Below, piece after piece: positions 1 through 8,765 of a DNA stretch of 16,436 nucleotides (positions within the stretch are counted from its first letter, which is position 1; every line of letters begins with the position of its first letter). This DNA comes from Flavobacteriaceae bacterium. GTDB taxonomy: Bacteria > Bacteroidota > Bacteroidia > Flavobacteriales > Flavobacteriaceae. The notes beneath the pieces are model-generated. The model was not told the DNA's origin. It saw only the letters and a program-made list of their open reading frames with translations, and made no database searches. The DNA lies in NCBI GenBank assembly GCA_013001365.1, contig JABDMQ010000061.1, positions 1 to 16,436 on the forward strand, read 5' to 3'. Both the position numbers and the translations under genes were made by a program.

Positions 1-1401
1 GTCGGCCACAGCCACATTAGGGTTGGAATTTGCAACATTTTCAATCGCAGCATTATAAGCGCTTGTTGCTGCTGCTATTTCTGCTTGCTCACTTGGCAAT
101 AATACCCACTTGTCTTCCAAAGGCAAGGTAATGCCTTCAACCGCGAACTGACCTGCAACTTCAGCTGGTAGGCCTTGACCAATCAACGCACCTGCAACTG
201 CCGTGTTTACAGTTCCAATAACACTACTACTTGACAGGACCAAAAGGTCTGCTGCAGTGGCTTGTCTAGTCTGCCCATAAGTATCTCCAAGAAGACCAGC
301 AACAATTGGAGCAGCTGCCGCAGGTAATCCTAAAGATTGTACAAAAAATGGAAACTCAGGACTTGCTAGAAATACTCCTGCGATCTGGGCAGAAAGATCC
401 GCAAGGCTTTCATCCTTCAAGACAACTGGACTCGCTGCATCCTCGGCAAAAACAATGGATCGTGCCGTTGCATTGGGAATTCCCTGGAATTCTAAGAACG
501 CATAAACTTGATTCAGTTGTCCAAAGATTCCATTCAATGTTGGGATCAATGGTCCGAAGCTTGGGTTGGTTGGGTCTAGTGGGTCATGAGGAACCACTGT
601 AAAATGAGATAGACTTGTGATGTCTGGAACCGTGGTTACGACTCCTTTGGCACCACCTTGAGTCATTGCGGCAACAATTCCACCAAAAACTTGTCCAAAT
701 AGACCAGGATCCGTAATGTCATTAACTCCATACGTCAGCGGATTAGGATTACCTGTTTGATCCACACCATCTCCTCCAGCAAGGGCATAACCTAGTACAT
801 CATTACCTCCTATTTCCGAAAGCGTGAAGAACGTTGGCCCTTGAGCCAAGGCATCTCCCAACATTGATGCTGCTGGGGAAGAAGCAAAACGTCCGAAATA
901 AGGGTTTAATGCGCCATAACCATCCAATGTAACATGAAAACTTTTAGCTCCCGGAACTCCAACATTGTTGAACGAACCTCCTAAATTAGTGGTCGCCTCT
1001 GTAGAAGGTGTGCCTGGTAAGGTTGCAGGGCCCGCTCCATTAAAGAACAATCTTGGTCCGAAGCTACCATCTGGTGCAGGCATACCGCCGAACAAAAATC
1101 CACCAACATTATCACTCATTAATGGTTGAGTGAAATCCCCGCCTCCGACAGCAGCGAATTGCTGTGCCAATTGGTTAGGGAATGAATACTGTTGTCCAGC
1201 GATGAACAAAGCATTATCAGTGAATCCTGCTGTAAAAGATGCGCCTACAGCCACATAATTTGAGAAATCTGCATCTCCAGATGTAAGTTCTGGTAATTCA
1301 ACTACCATTTCTGCAGGATCTAAATCAACATCTTCAATTTCGTTACATGCAGTATATCCAATAAGGATAACGGTCAATAGTAAATATTTTATATTTTTCA
1401 T
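1..1401 (-). CDS. SGNH/GDSL-like hydrolase lipoprotein, partial (3' end beyond window)
   Basis: Predicted surface or periplasmic lipoprotein of the SGNH hydrolase superfamily, whose members cleave ester bonds in lipids, sugars or other acylated substrates. From the ATG at 1401 the frame stays open for 467 codons to the window edge. It has a short hydrophobic signal with a lipobox-like YTAC (Cys about residue 19). Block I reads GASFTAG (residues 53-59, candidate nucleophile Ser55; the family's GDS is GAS here), block II reads GVPG (148-151) and block III reads GGND (198-201). Block V, with the catalytic Asp/His, should lie just past the edge, where the visible sequence ends VAVAD. It starts 12 bp after the TonB-dependent receptor stop on the same strand, so the two are probably co-transcribed. 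The fold is well supported; the substrate is unknown. Confidence 0.85.
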   Translation of the reverse strand, partial: MKNIKYLLLTVILIGYTACNEIEDVDLDPAEMVVELPELTSGDADFSNYVAVGASFTAGFTDNALFIAGQQYSFPNQLAQQFAAVGGGDFTQPLMSDNVGGFLFGGMPAPDGSFGPRLFFNGAGPATLPGTPSTEATTNLGGSFNNVGVPGAKSFHVTLDGYGALNPYFGRFASSPAASMLGDALAQGPTFFTLSEIGGNDVLGYALAGGDGVDQTGNPNPLTYGVNDITDPGLFGQVFGGIVAAMTQGGAKGVVTTVPDITSLSHFTVVPHDPLDPTNPSFGPLIPTLNGIFGQLNQVYAFLEFQGIPNATARSIVFAEDAASPVVLKDESLADLSAQIAGVFLASPEFPFFVQSLGLPAAAAPIVAGLLGDTYGQTRQATAADLLVLSSSSVIGTVNTAVAGALIGQGLPAEVAGQFAVEGITLPLEDKWVLLPSEQAEIAAATSAYNAAIENVANSNPNVAVAD

Positions 1402-1413
1402 TTTAGAGATTTT

Positions 1414-4197
1414 TTATAAATTGTTTATTGTGATTGATGCATAATACATAGATCCAATCATTCCTGTTCCGAAGGCAGTGAAATATTCTTTGCCTCCGAG
1501 GTTTGTTCCACCAACCTTAATAACTGATTTTAAGCTAGGAATCCTGTAGTTGATTTGAGCGTCAAAAACATTGAATTCAGGTACAACACCATTTCCGAAG
1601 GTTGCTTCCCAATAATAATCATCACTAAATCGGTATGCTACATTGAACCCAAAATTCTCGAATAAATCTGTATTACCAAATGAGGCCTTGAACTTATGCT
1701 CAGGAGTGTTAAAGTTCGTTACGAAATTAGGGAATCTATCTCGGTCAAAATCCAACTTAGCATAAGTGTAACTTCCTCCTAAATCGAAATCGCCAAAAAC
1801 CTTCATGTTCAATCCTATTGAAGCTCCATAAGAGTTTACATCTGCTTCGGCATTTGTGTAAGCACTGTAACCCTGAAAGTCTCCGTTAGCAATTGCAGCA
1901 ATGGATAATCCGCCATCTCCTGCTGTTCCGTATAATGGTGCTGCAACAGCCTGTTGAGAAATGAAATCCTTATAACTATTATAGTATACGCTAAAATCGA
2001 CAATTAATTTATCGATCTTACCTCGATACCCTGCTTCTGCAGAAGTCACCTGTTCAGGCTTGACCAAATCTGGATTAGCCACTACCAATAGTGCTGGGTT
2101 ACCTGAAGCTGCAAACGCAGCAAGTGAGCTAGCAGTATAAGAATTAGTGTATGGAGCAGTTCCTGTTTGGGTAATTGTGGCAGGTTGTCCTAACAACTGT
2201 CCTGGACCACTTACAGGTAAATCTCTTGACCATCTTCCTAAATTATCTGGAGCAGAACCTACTAAGAACCCTGCACCAGAATCCAGTCCAATGAATAGAT
2301 CTTGCGTTGTTGGGTTCCTGAATCCTGTTTGAACGGAAGCCCTCACATTATGGTTTCGGTTTACCGTTAGCCCTGCAGACAATCTAGGAGAAACAAATCC
2401 ATCAAAAAACTCGGACTTATCATACCTAATTGAGCCGGTAAATTTCAAGTCCATTTCATCGCTTAATTCAAAATTCTTTTGAATCTGGGTGTATACTCCA
2501 AACTCAGAATAATCAATAGGCCCATCAGTATCGGTATAAATTGTTCCTCCAGAATTCAAGCTATATCGTCTAAAAGAACCACCAACTTGAATATCTGCAA
2601 AGTCCAATAAATGACTGAAATTGTAATTTGCATCTGCATGATAATATTTAGATGCATCCTGAAATTTGGATCCGGTCCTTAAATCTGGATCATTAATGCT
2701 TTTGGTAAATGCTGTTTGATATCCTGTAGTTCCAGGTTCAAATCGTCCTGTTTCTGCTTGAGCTCTTCCTGCAGCATGGGCCTGATCATTGTTTGCTCCT
2801 CCGAGCGTAGCACCAATATAAGCAGCTACATATTCTCCAAAATAAGTGTTATGGTCTTTCCAATCGTTCAAGATATTTATTCCAGTAAACACCATATCAT
2901 AAGAATCTCCGGCTTTATCGGAAACTACATATCCTCTAACAAAGAAATTGTCGTTCCTAACTTCCAGCTTATGCTGCTGCTGAGAGAAATTATCTATGTT
3001 ATATCTGTTCAGTCCTTGGTAAATAGTTTGCCCTGTTCCATATTTACCTACGTATTGTATTTCGAAATCATTTTCCCAAGGTCGAAAATACAGCCCCCAG
3101 TCTGTTTTTACGCTTTCTGCATTATAGTCTGTTAAATCACCTTCATTATAGCCTATTCTACTAACTACTTCAGAAGGCACCAATGCACTGGCACCTGCTG
3201 GTGCAAGCCCTAGACCTTCAAGCAAAACCGCAACTCCATTTATGTTTGCAGCTACTTCATCACCATATACGTTAACTCCATTGTAATTCAAATTTGAAGT
3301 TCTTGTACCTCCATCAGAATTTTTATCTACCTCACTATTTGCCGCCCAGTCTGTTCCTTTAAGCCATCCAAAATTAACCTTTGCAGCAAATTTATCACTG
3401 AATTTGTAGGCCATCCTGACTCCTATGTCATAATAGCTATTGTCACCAGCAGCTTCCTGAGAGGTAATACCTTGTTTATAAGAAACACTGATTCCCTGAT
3501 GGTCAAATGGATTCTTACTTCGCATGAACAGGATCCCATTAAATGCATTCGCACCATAAAGAGCAGAAGATGCTCCAGGCAGAAGCTCGACACTTTGGAC
3601 ATCCGTTTCAACCATACCTACTAAATTCCCTATTGGGAAATTCAATGCTGGTGTTGAGTTATCCATACCATCCACTAATTGCATGAATCGGTTATTTGCG
3701 AAAGTCGCAAAACCCCTTGTATTAACCGATTTAAATGTTAAACTGTTGGTGTTGACATCGACTCCTTTTAAGTTCTCAAGACCATCATAGAAATCGGCTG
3801 AGGCCGTGTTCTTGATTTCCTTTAGTCCTAAGCGCTCAATGGTTACCGGTGATTCAAATACTCGTTCAGGAGTCCTGGAAGCAGAAATTACAACTTCATC
3901 AAGAATGCTTCCTTCAGTCAATACCAAGGATATTACTTGATTGTTAGATGTAACTTCGGCAGTGGCAGTCTCAAAACCAACGCTACTGGCTGTTAAGGTA
4001 AAAGGAAGTGGTTGGCTTGCCGTTAAGGTAAAATTACCATCAAAGTCAGTAATCGTACCTGTAGAAGTTCCAGTAACTATAATATTAGCTCCTGGAATTG
4101 GTTGTCCGCTATCATCAACGACCGAACCTGTTACTGTTGTTTGCGCAAAAATTAGTGTACACGCAAACAGCATGACAAATGTGAGGATTGTTTTCAT
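1414..4197 (-). CDS. TonB-dependent outer-membrane receptor with CarboxypepD_reg-like N-terminus
   Basis: A 927-residue outer-membrane channel expected to take up a ligand using TonB-ExbBD energy. Residues 1-18 form a signal peptide (hydrophobic core, then IFA-Q). Residues 22-105 are a carboxypeptidase-regulatory-like beta-sandwich (GSVVDDSGQPIPGANI, then a DFDGNFTL strand), as in many Bacteroidota receptors. Residues about 108-230 are the plug domain (NTRGFA; VELLPGASSALYGANAFNG). The rest is a beta-barrel of alternating strands with many Tyr, Asn and Gly. It is shorter than a typical SusC, and no SusD gene follows; the next gene is an SGNH lipoprotein 12 bp downstream. The C-terminus ends INNL rather than the aromatic residue usual for barrels. 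A promoter candidate lies just upstream. The substrate cannot be named from sequence. Confidence 0.93.
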   Translation of the reverse strand: MKTILTFVMLFACTLIFAQTTVTGSVVDDSGQPIPGANIIVTGTSTGTITDFDGNFTLTASQPLPFTLTASSVGFETATAEVTSNNQVISLVLTEGSILDEVVISASRTPERVFESPVTIERLGLKEIKNTASADFYDGLENLKGVDVNTNSLTFKSVNTRGFATFANNRFMQLVDGMDNSTPALNFPIGNLVGMVETDVQSVELLPGASSALYGANAFNGILFMRSKNPFDHQGISVSYKQGITSQEAAGDNSYYDIGVRMAYKFSDKFAAKVNFGWLKGTDWAANSEVDKNSDGGTRTSNLNYNGVNVYGDEVAANINGVAVLLEGLGLAPAGASALVPSEVVSRIGYNEGDLTDYNAESVKTDWGLYFRPWENDFEIQYVGKYGTGQTIYQGLNRYNIDNFSQQQHKLEVRNDNFFVRGYVVSDKAGDSYDMVFTGINILNDWKDHNTYFGEYVAAYIGATLGGANNDQAHAAGRAQAETGRFEPGTTGYQTAFTKSINDPDLRTGSKFQDASKYYHADANYNFSHLLDFADIQVGGSFRRYSLNSGGTIYTDTDGPIDYSEFGVYTQIQKNFELSDEMDLKFTGSIRYDKSEFFDGFVSPRLSAGLTVNRNHNVRASVQTGFRNPTTQDLFIGLDSGAGFLVGSAPDNLGRWSRDLPVSGPGQLLGQPATITQTGTAPYTNSYTASSLAAFAASGNPALLVVANPDLVKPEQVTSAEAGYRGKIDKLIVDFSVYYNSYKDFISQQAVAAPLYGTAGDGGLSIAAIANGDFQGYSAYTNAEADVNSYGASIGLNMKVFGDFDLGGSYTYAKLDFDRDRFPNFVTNFNTPEHKFKASFGNTDLFENFGFNVAYRFSDDYYWEATFGNGVVPEFNVFDAQINYRIPSLKSVIKVGGTNLGGKEYFTAFGTGMIGSMYYASITINNL

Positions 4198-4226
4198 CTT
4201 TTGGATTTAGTTTGAATTGTGTCGAA

Positions 4227-4255
4227 CAAGATACGTTTTTTAAGTAAATCACAAA
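4227..4255 (-). promoter_or_regulatory. candidate Bacteroidota promoter for the TonB-dependent receptor
   Basis: On the minus strand, TTTG (4255-4252) is followed by an 18-base spacer and then TATCTTG (4233-4227). This resembles the Bacteroidota consensus TTTG-N(about 19)-TAnnTTTG with one mismatch in the -7 element. Transcription would begin near 4220, giving a leader of about 20 bases before the ATG at 4197. It separates the receptor/SGNH unit from glmS. Confidence 0.45.
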
Positions 4256-4321
4256 AAAAACGATGTGGAATTATCTAAAGGGAGACCAATTCATGGAAAT
4301 TCAGCCATTCATGTGCTCTCA

Positions 4322-4346
4322 ATTTTAATCAAATATCAATTAAAAT
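4322..4346. repeat. AT-only perfect inverted repeat downstream of glmS
   Basis: ATTTTAAT (4322-4329) and ATTAAAAT (4339-4346) are perfect inverse complements around a 9-base loop, 10 bases past the glmS stop. It could help end the glmS transcript, but the stem contains only A-T pairs and no T-run follows on the minus strand, so it would be a weak terminator at best. The rest of 4198-4355 holds the receptor promoter candidate and nothing else I recognise. Confidence 0.45.
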
Positions 4347-4355
4347 CAAGGATAA

Positions 4356-6203
4356 CTATTCTACTGTTACAGACTTAGCTAAGTTTCTTGGTTGGTCAAC
4401 ATTCTTTCCTAACATTACTGCTATATGATAAGATAATAATTGCAATGGTATTGTTGTTAAAAGCGGCGTTAGGCCTTCTGTACATTCAGGCACCTCAATC
4501 ACGTGATCCGCAAGTTCCTTGACAGTTTTATCACCTTCGGTTACAACACCTATGATTTTTCCTTTTCGAGATTTAATTTCTTGAATATTACTCACTACCT
4601 TTTCATAATGTCCCTTCTTGGTTGCAATGACCACCACTGGCATTTGTTCATCTATCAAGGCAATTGGTCCATGCTTCATTTCTGCAGCAGGATATCCTTC
4701 GGCATGTATATAAGATATCTCCTTGAGTTTTAATGCTCCCTCAAGTGCGACAGGAAAATTATACCCTCTTCCGAGGTAAAGGAAATTACTTGCATCTTTG
4801 TAGATATTTGAAATCATTTTCACGTGGTCATCCAATTTAAGCGCCTTCTCAACTTTTTTAGGTATGCTCTCCAACTCTATTAAATGATGGCGAAAATCTG
4901 AACTTGATATTGTTCCTTTGGCCCGAGCCAAACGCAATGCAATTAATGTCAATACTGTTATTTGGGTGGTAAATGCTTTTGTTGAAGCAACTCCAATTTC
5001 TGGTCCCGCGTGAGTATATGCCCCAGCATCTGTTTCTCTGGCAATTGAGGACCCTACAACATTACAGACCCCAAATACAAAGGCGCCTTTTTCTTTTGCC
5101 ATTTTAATCGCAGCTAGTGTATCAGCCGTTTCTCCTGATTGTGAAATGGCGATCAATATGTCGTTTTCTGCAATTACAGGATTCCTATACCTGAATTCTG
5201 AAGCATATTCAACCTCAACTGGTATTCTAGCGAGATCTTCAAATATGTATTCTGCTACCAATCCGGCGTGCCAAGAAGTACCACAAGCAACTATTATGAT
5301 TCGATTGGCATTCAAAAATTTCTTCATGTTATCCTCAACACCTGCCATTTTGATAATGGCTTGATCTGTCAACAACCTACCTCTAAATGTGTCCATTATA
5401 GCTCTTGGCTGCTCATAGATCTCTTTCAACATAAAATGCTCATAGCCACCTTTTTCTATTTGTTCTAAGTTGATTTGTAGCTCTTGAACATACGGAGCCA
5501 CTAAAGAATCATCATGTATTTTCCTAATTTTCACACCTTTATGGCGTCGAACAATAGCCATTTCTTCATCTTCAAGATAAATTGCATTATTAGTGAACTC
5601 AATGAATGGCGAGGCATCACTGGCTATGAAGAATTCGTCTTCACCTATACCAATGGCCAAAGGGCTACCGAGACGTGCTACAACAATTTCATCTGGTTTA
5701 GATTTGTCAAATACAGCGATAGCGTAAGCACCTATAACTTGATTTAGTGCAATTTGAACAGCCTTGCCCAATTTAACGTTTTCCTTGATCTTGACATCCT
5801 CTATCAAGTTGATCAATACTTCTGTATCGGTATCTGATTTGAAGGTATAGCCTCTTTTTGTCAATTCCTTTTTCAGAGCATCATAATTCTCAATGATCCC
5901 ATTATGGATAATCACCAAGTTTCCAGAATTCGAATAATGAGGATGCGAATTAACATCGTTCGGCACACCATGAGTTGCCCAACGTGTATGTCCGATACCA
6001 ACAGTACCATTTGTAGGGATTTCCTTTTTTAATCGAACCTCGAGGTCAGCAACTTTGCCTTTGGTCTTGGAAAGTTTTATGTCGTTGCCATCATATAAGG
6101 CGATACCTGCACTATCGTATCCTCTATATTCAAGCCTTTTGAGACCTTTGATTATTATTGGATAGGCCTCTCTATGGCCTAGATACCCGACAATTCCACA
6201 CAT
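4356..6203 (-). CDS. glmS: glutamine--fructose-6-phosphate aminotransferase (isomerizing)
   Basis: Cytosolic enzyme that converts fructose-6-phosphate and glutamine to glucosamine-6-phosphate, the first committed step toward UDP-GlcNAc for peptidoglycan and lipopolysaccharide. It has 615 residues, normal for the family. The N-terminal glutaminase begins MCGIVGYLG, so Cys2 becomes the N-terminal nucleophile; RWATHG (74-79), HNG (100-102) and SDTDTE (124-129) form its site. The first SIS domain carries ACGTSWHAG (from 306) and SQSGETADT (354-362); the second carries the EGYPAAEMKHGP segment. The C-terminus KSVTVE contains Lys610, equivalent to the ring-opening Lys of E. coli GlmS. All key residues are present. 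It starts 5 bp after the DUF4270-like gene, so it is probably translated from the same transcript; there is no room for a glmS ribozyme or its own leader. Confidence 0.98.
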   Translation of the reverse strand: MCGIVGYLGHREAYPIIIKGLKRLEYRGYDSAGIALYDGNDIKLSKTKGKVADLEVRLKKEIPTNGTVGIGHTRWATHGVPNDVNSHPHYSNSGNLVIIHNGIIENYDALKKELTKRGYTFKSDTDTEVLINLIEDVKIKENVKLGKAVQIALNQVIGAYAIAVFDKSKPDEIVVARLGSPLAIGIGEDEFFIASDASPFIEFTNNAIYLEDEEMAIVRRHKGVKIRKIHDDSLVAPYVQELQINLEQIEKGGYEHFMLKEIYEQPRAIMDTFRGRLLTDQAIIKMAGVEDNMKKFLNANRIIIVACGTSWHAGLVAEYIFEDLARIPVEVEYASEFRYRNPVIAENDILIAISQSGETADTLAAIKMAKEKGAFVFGVCNVVGSSIARETDAGAYTHAGPEIGVASTKAFTTQITVLTLIALRLARAKGTISSSDFRHHLIELESIPKKVEKALKLDDHVKMISNIYKDASNFLYLGRGYNFPVALEGALKLKEISYIHAEGYPAAEMKHGPIALIDEQMPVVVIATKKGHYEKVVSNIQEIKSRKGKIIGVVTEGDKTVKELADHVIEVPECTEGLTPLLTTIPLQLLSYHIAVMLGKNVDQPRNLAKSVTVE

Positions 6204-6208
6204 AATTT

Positions 6209-7855
6209 CTAGTTATTTGGTTCAGTATAGAAAATCTCCAATTGAACTTTCTTGTCGTCATCCATCGTATTGTTACCAAACAAAACAGTTCCTCTCGGAG
6301 AAATTATGGAGCTAACAGGCAGTTGATTCAATATATTGGTTTCTTCAGTTATAATATCTAGTTGATTTGATTCATTTTCAAGATTCAAGTTTCCTGAAAC
6401 TGAAAGTCCCAGTTTTACATTCGTTGAATCCCTTATAAGGAGATTATTTATGTGTTCGGTCATCTTCAATCTATATTTAATGCCTTCTCCATCAGGTTCG
6501 TCATCCACTCTTTCTAAAGCCCCTAAATGAAGAATCTTGGTATCAACAGGATTGAAGTTATTTGTTGATGGGTCAAGAAAATAATCAATTAATGGCGCAT
6601 TATTTGTAAGGTCGTAAAGGTATATTCTATCTGGTTCTTCACCATCGACCATTGTCTGATCGACATAAAAAATAAGATTCGCTTCATTTACCAAACGTTT
6701 AGATCTCACGAATTCGCCATCAGAATTTGTTTCAACGAAAGATTCTTTGAACGCTGTAAACTCTGCTGATTGACCAGTTTCATCTGCATTGAAAAGATTA
6801 ATGACGGCTGTGGAACCAACGCCACCTTTTAAATATATTTTTTCATCACCATTGATATCGTCACCATCTTCCAAAGGAAAGTTAAAGTTGTTTTCGAGCA
6901 AATTCACTCTATTCCCGTTAAAGCCTAGTTCAAATGTAGATTGCTCCCTTATAGGATCCCCATTTTCGTCAGTGCTAAATCCATCTCTTGTATAATATAG
7001 CGTAATGTTAGAACTTGAAGAACTGAAATCCAATAAAATCATAGTGCCCGGTTCACCTGCCAAAGATTCGACTTTAAAATACATACCTCTGAAATAATCT
7101 TCGAAATTGGCTTGATTGCTCAATTCAGGCTCTCCTTCTTTATCTATTATTAGTTCTTGCCAATAATCTTTATCGAGTAATGTTCTAATAGCTGGAGGAT
7201 CTTGTCTTGATTCTTCACGCTCTCCTGTTTCCTCGTCTGGCGCACCAAAAATAATAGTTGGGTCATTGCTTGGCAGAAACATTATCTGCTTAAATATAGT
7301 ATCTCCCTCAATCTCTGCCATATTTAACATTCCTGTCTCAGAGGTTGCTCCATTGGAATAGTAATTCTGAGTTTCTTCAAAACCAGATTCCGGATCGAAA
7401 TCCCTTAAAAAATAATTATTCCTAAATCCATATAGGTTCATTGGAGAATCTCCAAAAATGGAATCCAGTTCATACATTATATTTCCGGAATCATCATTGC
7501 CCTCATTTGTACTAAAATAAGGAATGGTCAGGACGACAGAGTCTAAAACAACACTATCTCCAAACACAGGATTGATTGTCGAAGAAGAAACTTGTGTAAT
7601 AAAGCTAGCTGTAGTTGATCCATAGACAGGATCGTTGTAAATACCTATTAAATTAACTGGCAATCCATTACTTCTTACAGGGCCTACTTTCTTGCTATAT
7701 GCAATGACATCGTATAGTTCGCTACCAGTGTCGAAATTAGTACCTCCAATGATCTCTGTACCTAAGCTGGAAAAATCCTTTTCGCAACTTATGAAGGAAA
7801 TGATTATTGAAGACCCGATTAGAATGTTCTTCAGGGCATTATTCATATTGTTCAT
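6209..7855 (-). CDS. DUF4270-like lipoprotein
   Basis: A 548-residue exported lipoprotein of unknown function. The N-terminus has a hydrophobic stretch (LIGSSIIISF) ending in the lipobox FISC, with Cys24 the likely lipidated residue (Cys21 if the second Met, residue 4, is used). The mature part is acidic, rich in Asn, Asp, Ser and Thr, and looks beta-rich. The early LGTEIIGG segment, the later LKMTEHINNLL segment and the C-terminal SPRGTVLFG fit my memory of Bacteroidota DUF4270 proteins, which commonly sit between a glycogen-synthase-like gene and glmS; that assignment is from recall and not a database search. It lies 22 bp after the GT5-like gene and 5 bp before glmS. The placement suggests a cell-envelope role, but no function is established. 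Confidence 0.8.
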   Translation of the reverse strand: MNNMNNALKNILIGSSIIISFISCEKDFSSLGTEIIGGTNFDTGSELYDVIAYSKKVGPVRSNGLPVNLIGIYNDPVYGSTTASFITQVSSSTINPVFGDSVVLDSVVLTIPYFSTNEGNDDSGNIMYELDSIFGDSPMNLYGFRNNYFLRDFDPESGFEETQNYYSNGATSETGMLNMAEIEGDTIFKQIMFLPSNDPTIIFGAPDEETGEREESRQDPPAIRTLLDKDYWQELIIDKEGEPELSNQANFEDYFRGMYFKVESLAGEPGTMILLDFSSSSSNITLYYTRDGFSTDENGDPIREQSTFELGFNGNRVNLLENNFNFPLEDGDDINGDEKIYLKGGVGSTAVINLFNADETGQSAEFTAFKESFVETNSDGEFVRSKRLVNEANLIFYVDQTMVDGEEPDRIYLYDLTNNAPLIDYFLDPSTNNFNPVDTKILHLGALERVDDEPDGEGIKYRLKMTEHINNLLIRDSTNVKLGLSVSGNLNLENESNQLDIITEETNILNQLPVSSIISPRGTVLFGNNTMDDDKKVQLEIFYTEPNN

Positions 7856-7877
7856 TAATTCTTCTTTGATTCAGCAA

Positions 7878-8687
7878 TTAATTTAAAACGCTACTATTGT
7901 AGAATTCCGTATAAGGTTCTGCAAAATCTTCTGGAGTCTTATAATCCAATATTGGTTTACCTGCACTCTTTAAATGTTCTTTAATGTCCTTTGAAAGGTC
8001 TTTAGACCCTTCAATAATGGCATCAGAATGATTGATTGCAACTTTCATGATACTACTGTAGGTCGGCTCCTTTAAAGCTTCAATGGACTGCTCATCAATA
8101 TTATCGAATTTGACCTTATCAAACATGTCCTTGTTCAAAGTACCTTCAAAGCTTTGTTCATATACAGATGTTACGACCTTACTCTCTGAGAATAATGGTT
8201 CGTCTTTGTAGTATTCTTTTAGATAAAGGGGTAGCAAAGATGCTAACCATCCATGAACATGAATGATGTCTGGCGCCCAATTGAGTTTCTTGACTGTTTC
8301 TATGACCCCTTTCGCAAAGAATATCGCACGTTCATCATTGTCAGGGAAGAGATTACCTTCCTCATCGGTTAATGTAGCCTTTCTTTTAAAGTAATCCTCA
8401 TTATCAATAAAATAAACTTGAATCCGCTCTTTAGGTATCGAAGCCACTTTAATGATAAGAGGCATGTCTAAATCGTTAATGACAAGATTTATTCCAGAAA
8501 GCCTAATCACTTCATGCAACTGATGCCTTCTTTCATTGATATTTCCATAACGTGGCATGAAGATCCTTATTTGCCCACCTTGTTGATTCACCATCCTTGG
8601 CGCCTCAAAGGACATAGAAGAAATTTCGGTTTCTGGTAAATAGGGAACTACTTCTGATGAGACATATAATATTCTCTTATCTTTCAT
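7878..8687 (-). CDS. short GT5-type glycogen/starch synthase-like protein (N-terminal domain only)
   Basis: A 269-residue protein resembling the N-terminal (GT5, ADP-glucose starch synthase-type) domain of glycogen synthases: ILYVSSEVVPYLPETE at the start, QGGQIRIFMPRYGNI, then DNDERAIFFAKG and the conserved DIIHVHGWLASLLPLYL. Full glycogen synthases are about 470-500 residues with a second Rossmann domain for the nucleotide sugar; that half is missing, and the usual KTGGLGD motif after the first strand is replaced by PETEIS. It is intact, with no remnant of the missing half downstream, so this looks like a real family form rather than a broken gene. Start: I use the ATG at 8687. An in-frame TTG at 8729 would add 14 residues but lies inside the predicted -7 promoter element. 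It heads the run leading to the DUF4270-like gene and glmS. Catalytic activity is doubtful. Confidence 0.85.
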   Translation of the reverse strand: MKDKRILYVSSEVVPYLPETEISSMSFEAPRMVNQQGGQIRIFMPRYGNINERRHQLHEVIRLSGINLVINDLDMPLIIKVASIPKERIQVYFIDNEDYFKRKATLTDEEGNLFPDNDERAIFFAKGVIETVKKLNWAPDIIHVHGWLASLLPLYLKEYYKDEPLFSESKVVTSVYEQSFEGTLNKDMFDKVKFDNIDEQSIEALKEPTYSSIMKVAINHSDAIIEGSKDLSKDIKEHLKSAGKPILDYKTPEDFAEPYTEFYNSSVLN

Positions 8688-8699
8688 AAAATTAGTTTC

Positions 8700-8715
8700 T
8701 TTTGAAAATTCAAAA
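8700..8715. repeat. perfect 7-2-7 dyad in the leader of the GT5-like gene
   Basis: TTTTGAA, AA, TTCAAAA form a perfect inverted repeat between the predicted -7 element (8727-8734, minus strand) and the ATG at 8687. It could be an operator or a weak leader hairpin. In AT-rich DNA, chance is a real alternative. Confidence 0.35.
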
Positions 8716-8726
8716 TAAAAAACACG

Positions 8727-8734
8727 CAAAAGTA
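8727..8734 (-). promoter_or_regulatory. candidate -7 promoter element for the GT5-like/DUF4270/glmS unit
   Basis: The minus strand reads TACTTTTG, an exact match to TAnnTTTG. A clear TTTG -33 box at the expected distance is not seen. Transcription would start near 8720, leaving a leader of about 33 bases to the ATG at 8687. Confidence 0.5.
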
Positions 8735-8765
8735 CAAAATTTTATGCAGATTGCCTTTAAAATAT

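Noticed and set aside
306..602. 98-codon plus-strand open frame inside the SGNH lipoprotein gene
   Set aside because: It lies entirely antisense to a gene with clear SGNH motifs and has no recognisable domain or start context.
1414..4197. SusC of a SusCD polysaccharide-utilisation locus
   Set aside because: The receptor is short for SusC, and no SusD, glycosidase or sulfatase gene is in the window.
4198..4355. Riboswitch, ribozyme or small gene in the gap after glmS
   Set aside because: I see only an AT hairpin and a promoter candidate; the glmS ribozyme would lie before glmS, where the gap is only 5 bp.
8688..8729. TTG start at 8729 for the GT5-like protein
   Set aside because: It falls inside an exact -7 promoter match, and the extra 14 residues precede the conserved ILYVSSE strand, so the ATG at 8687 fits better.
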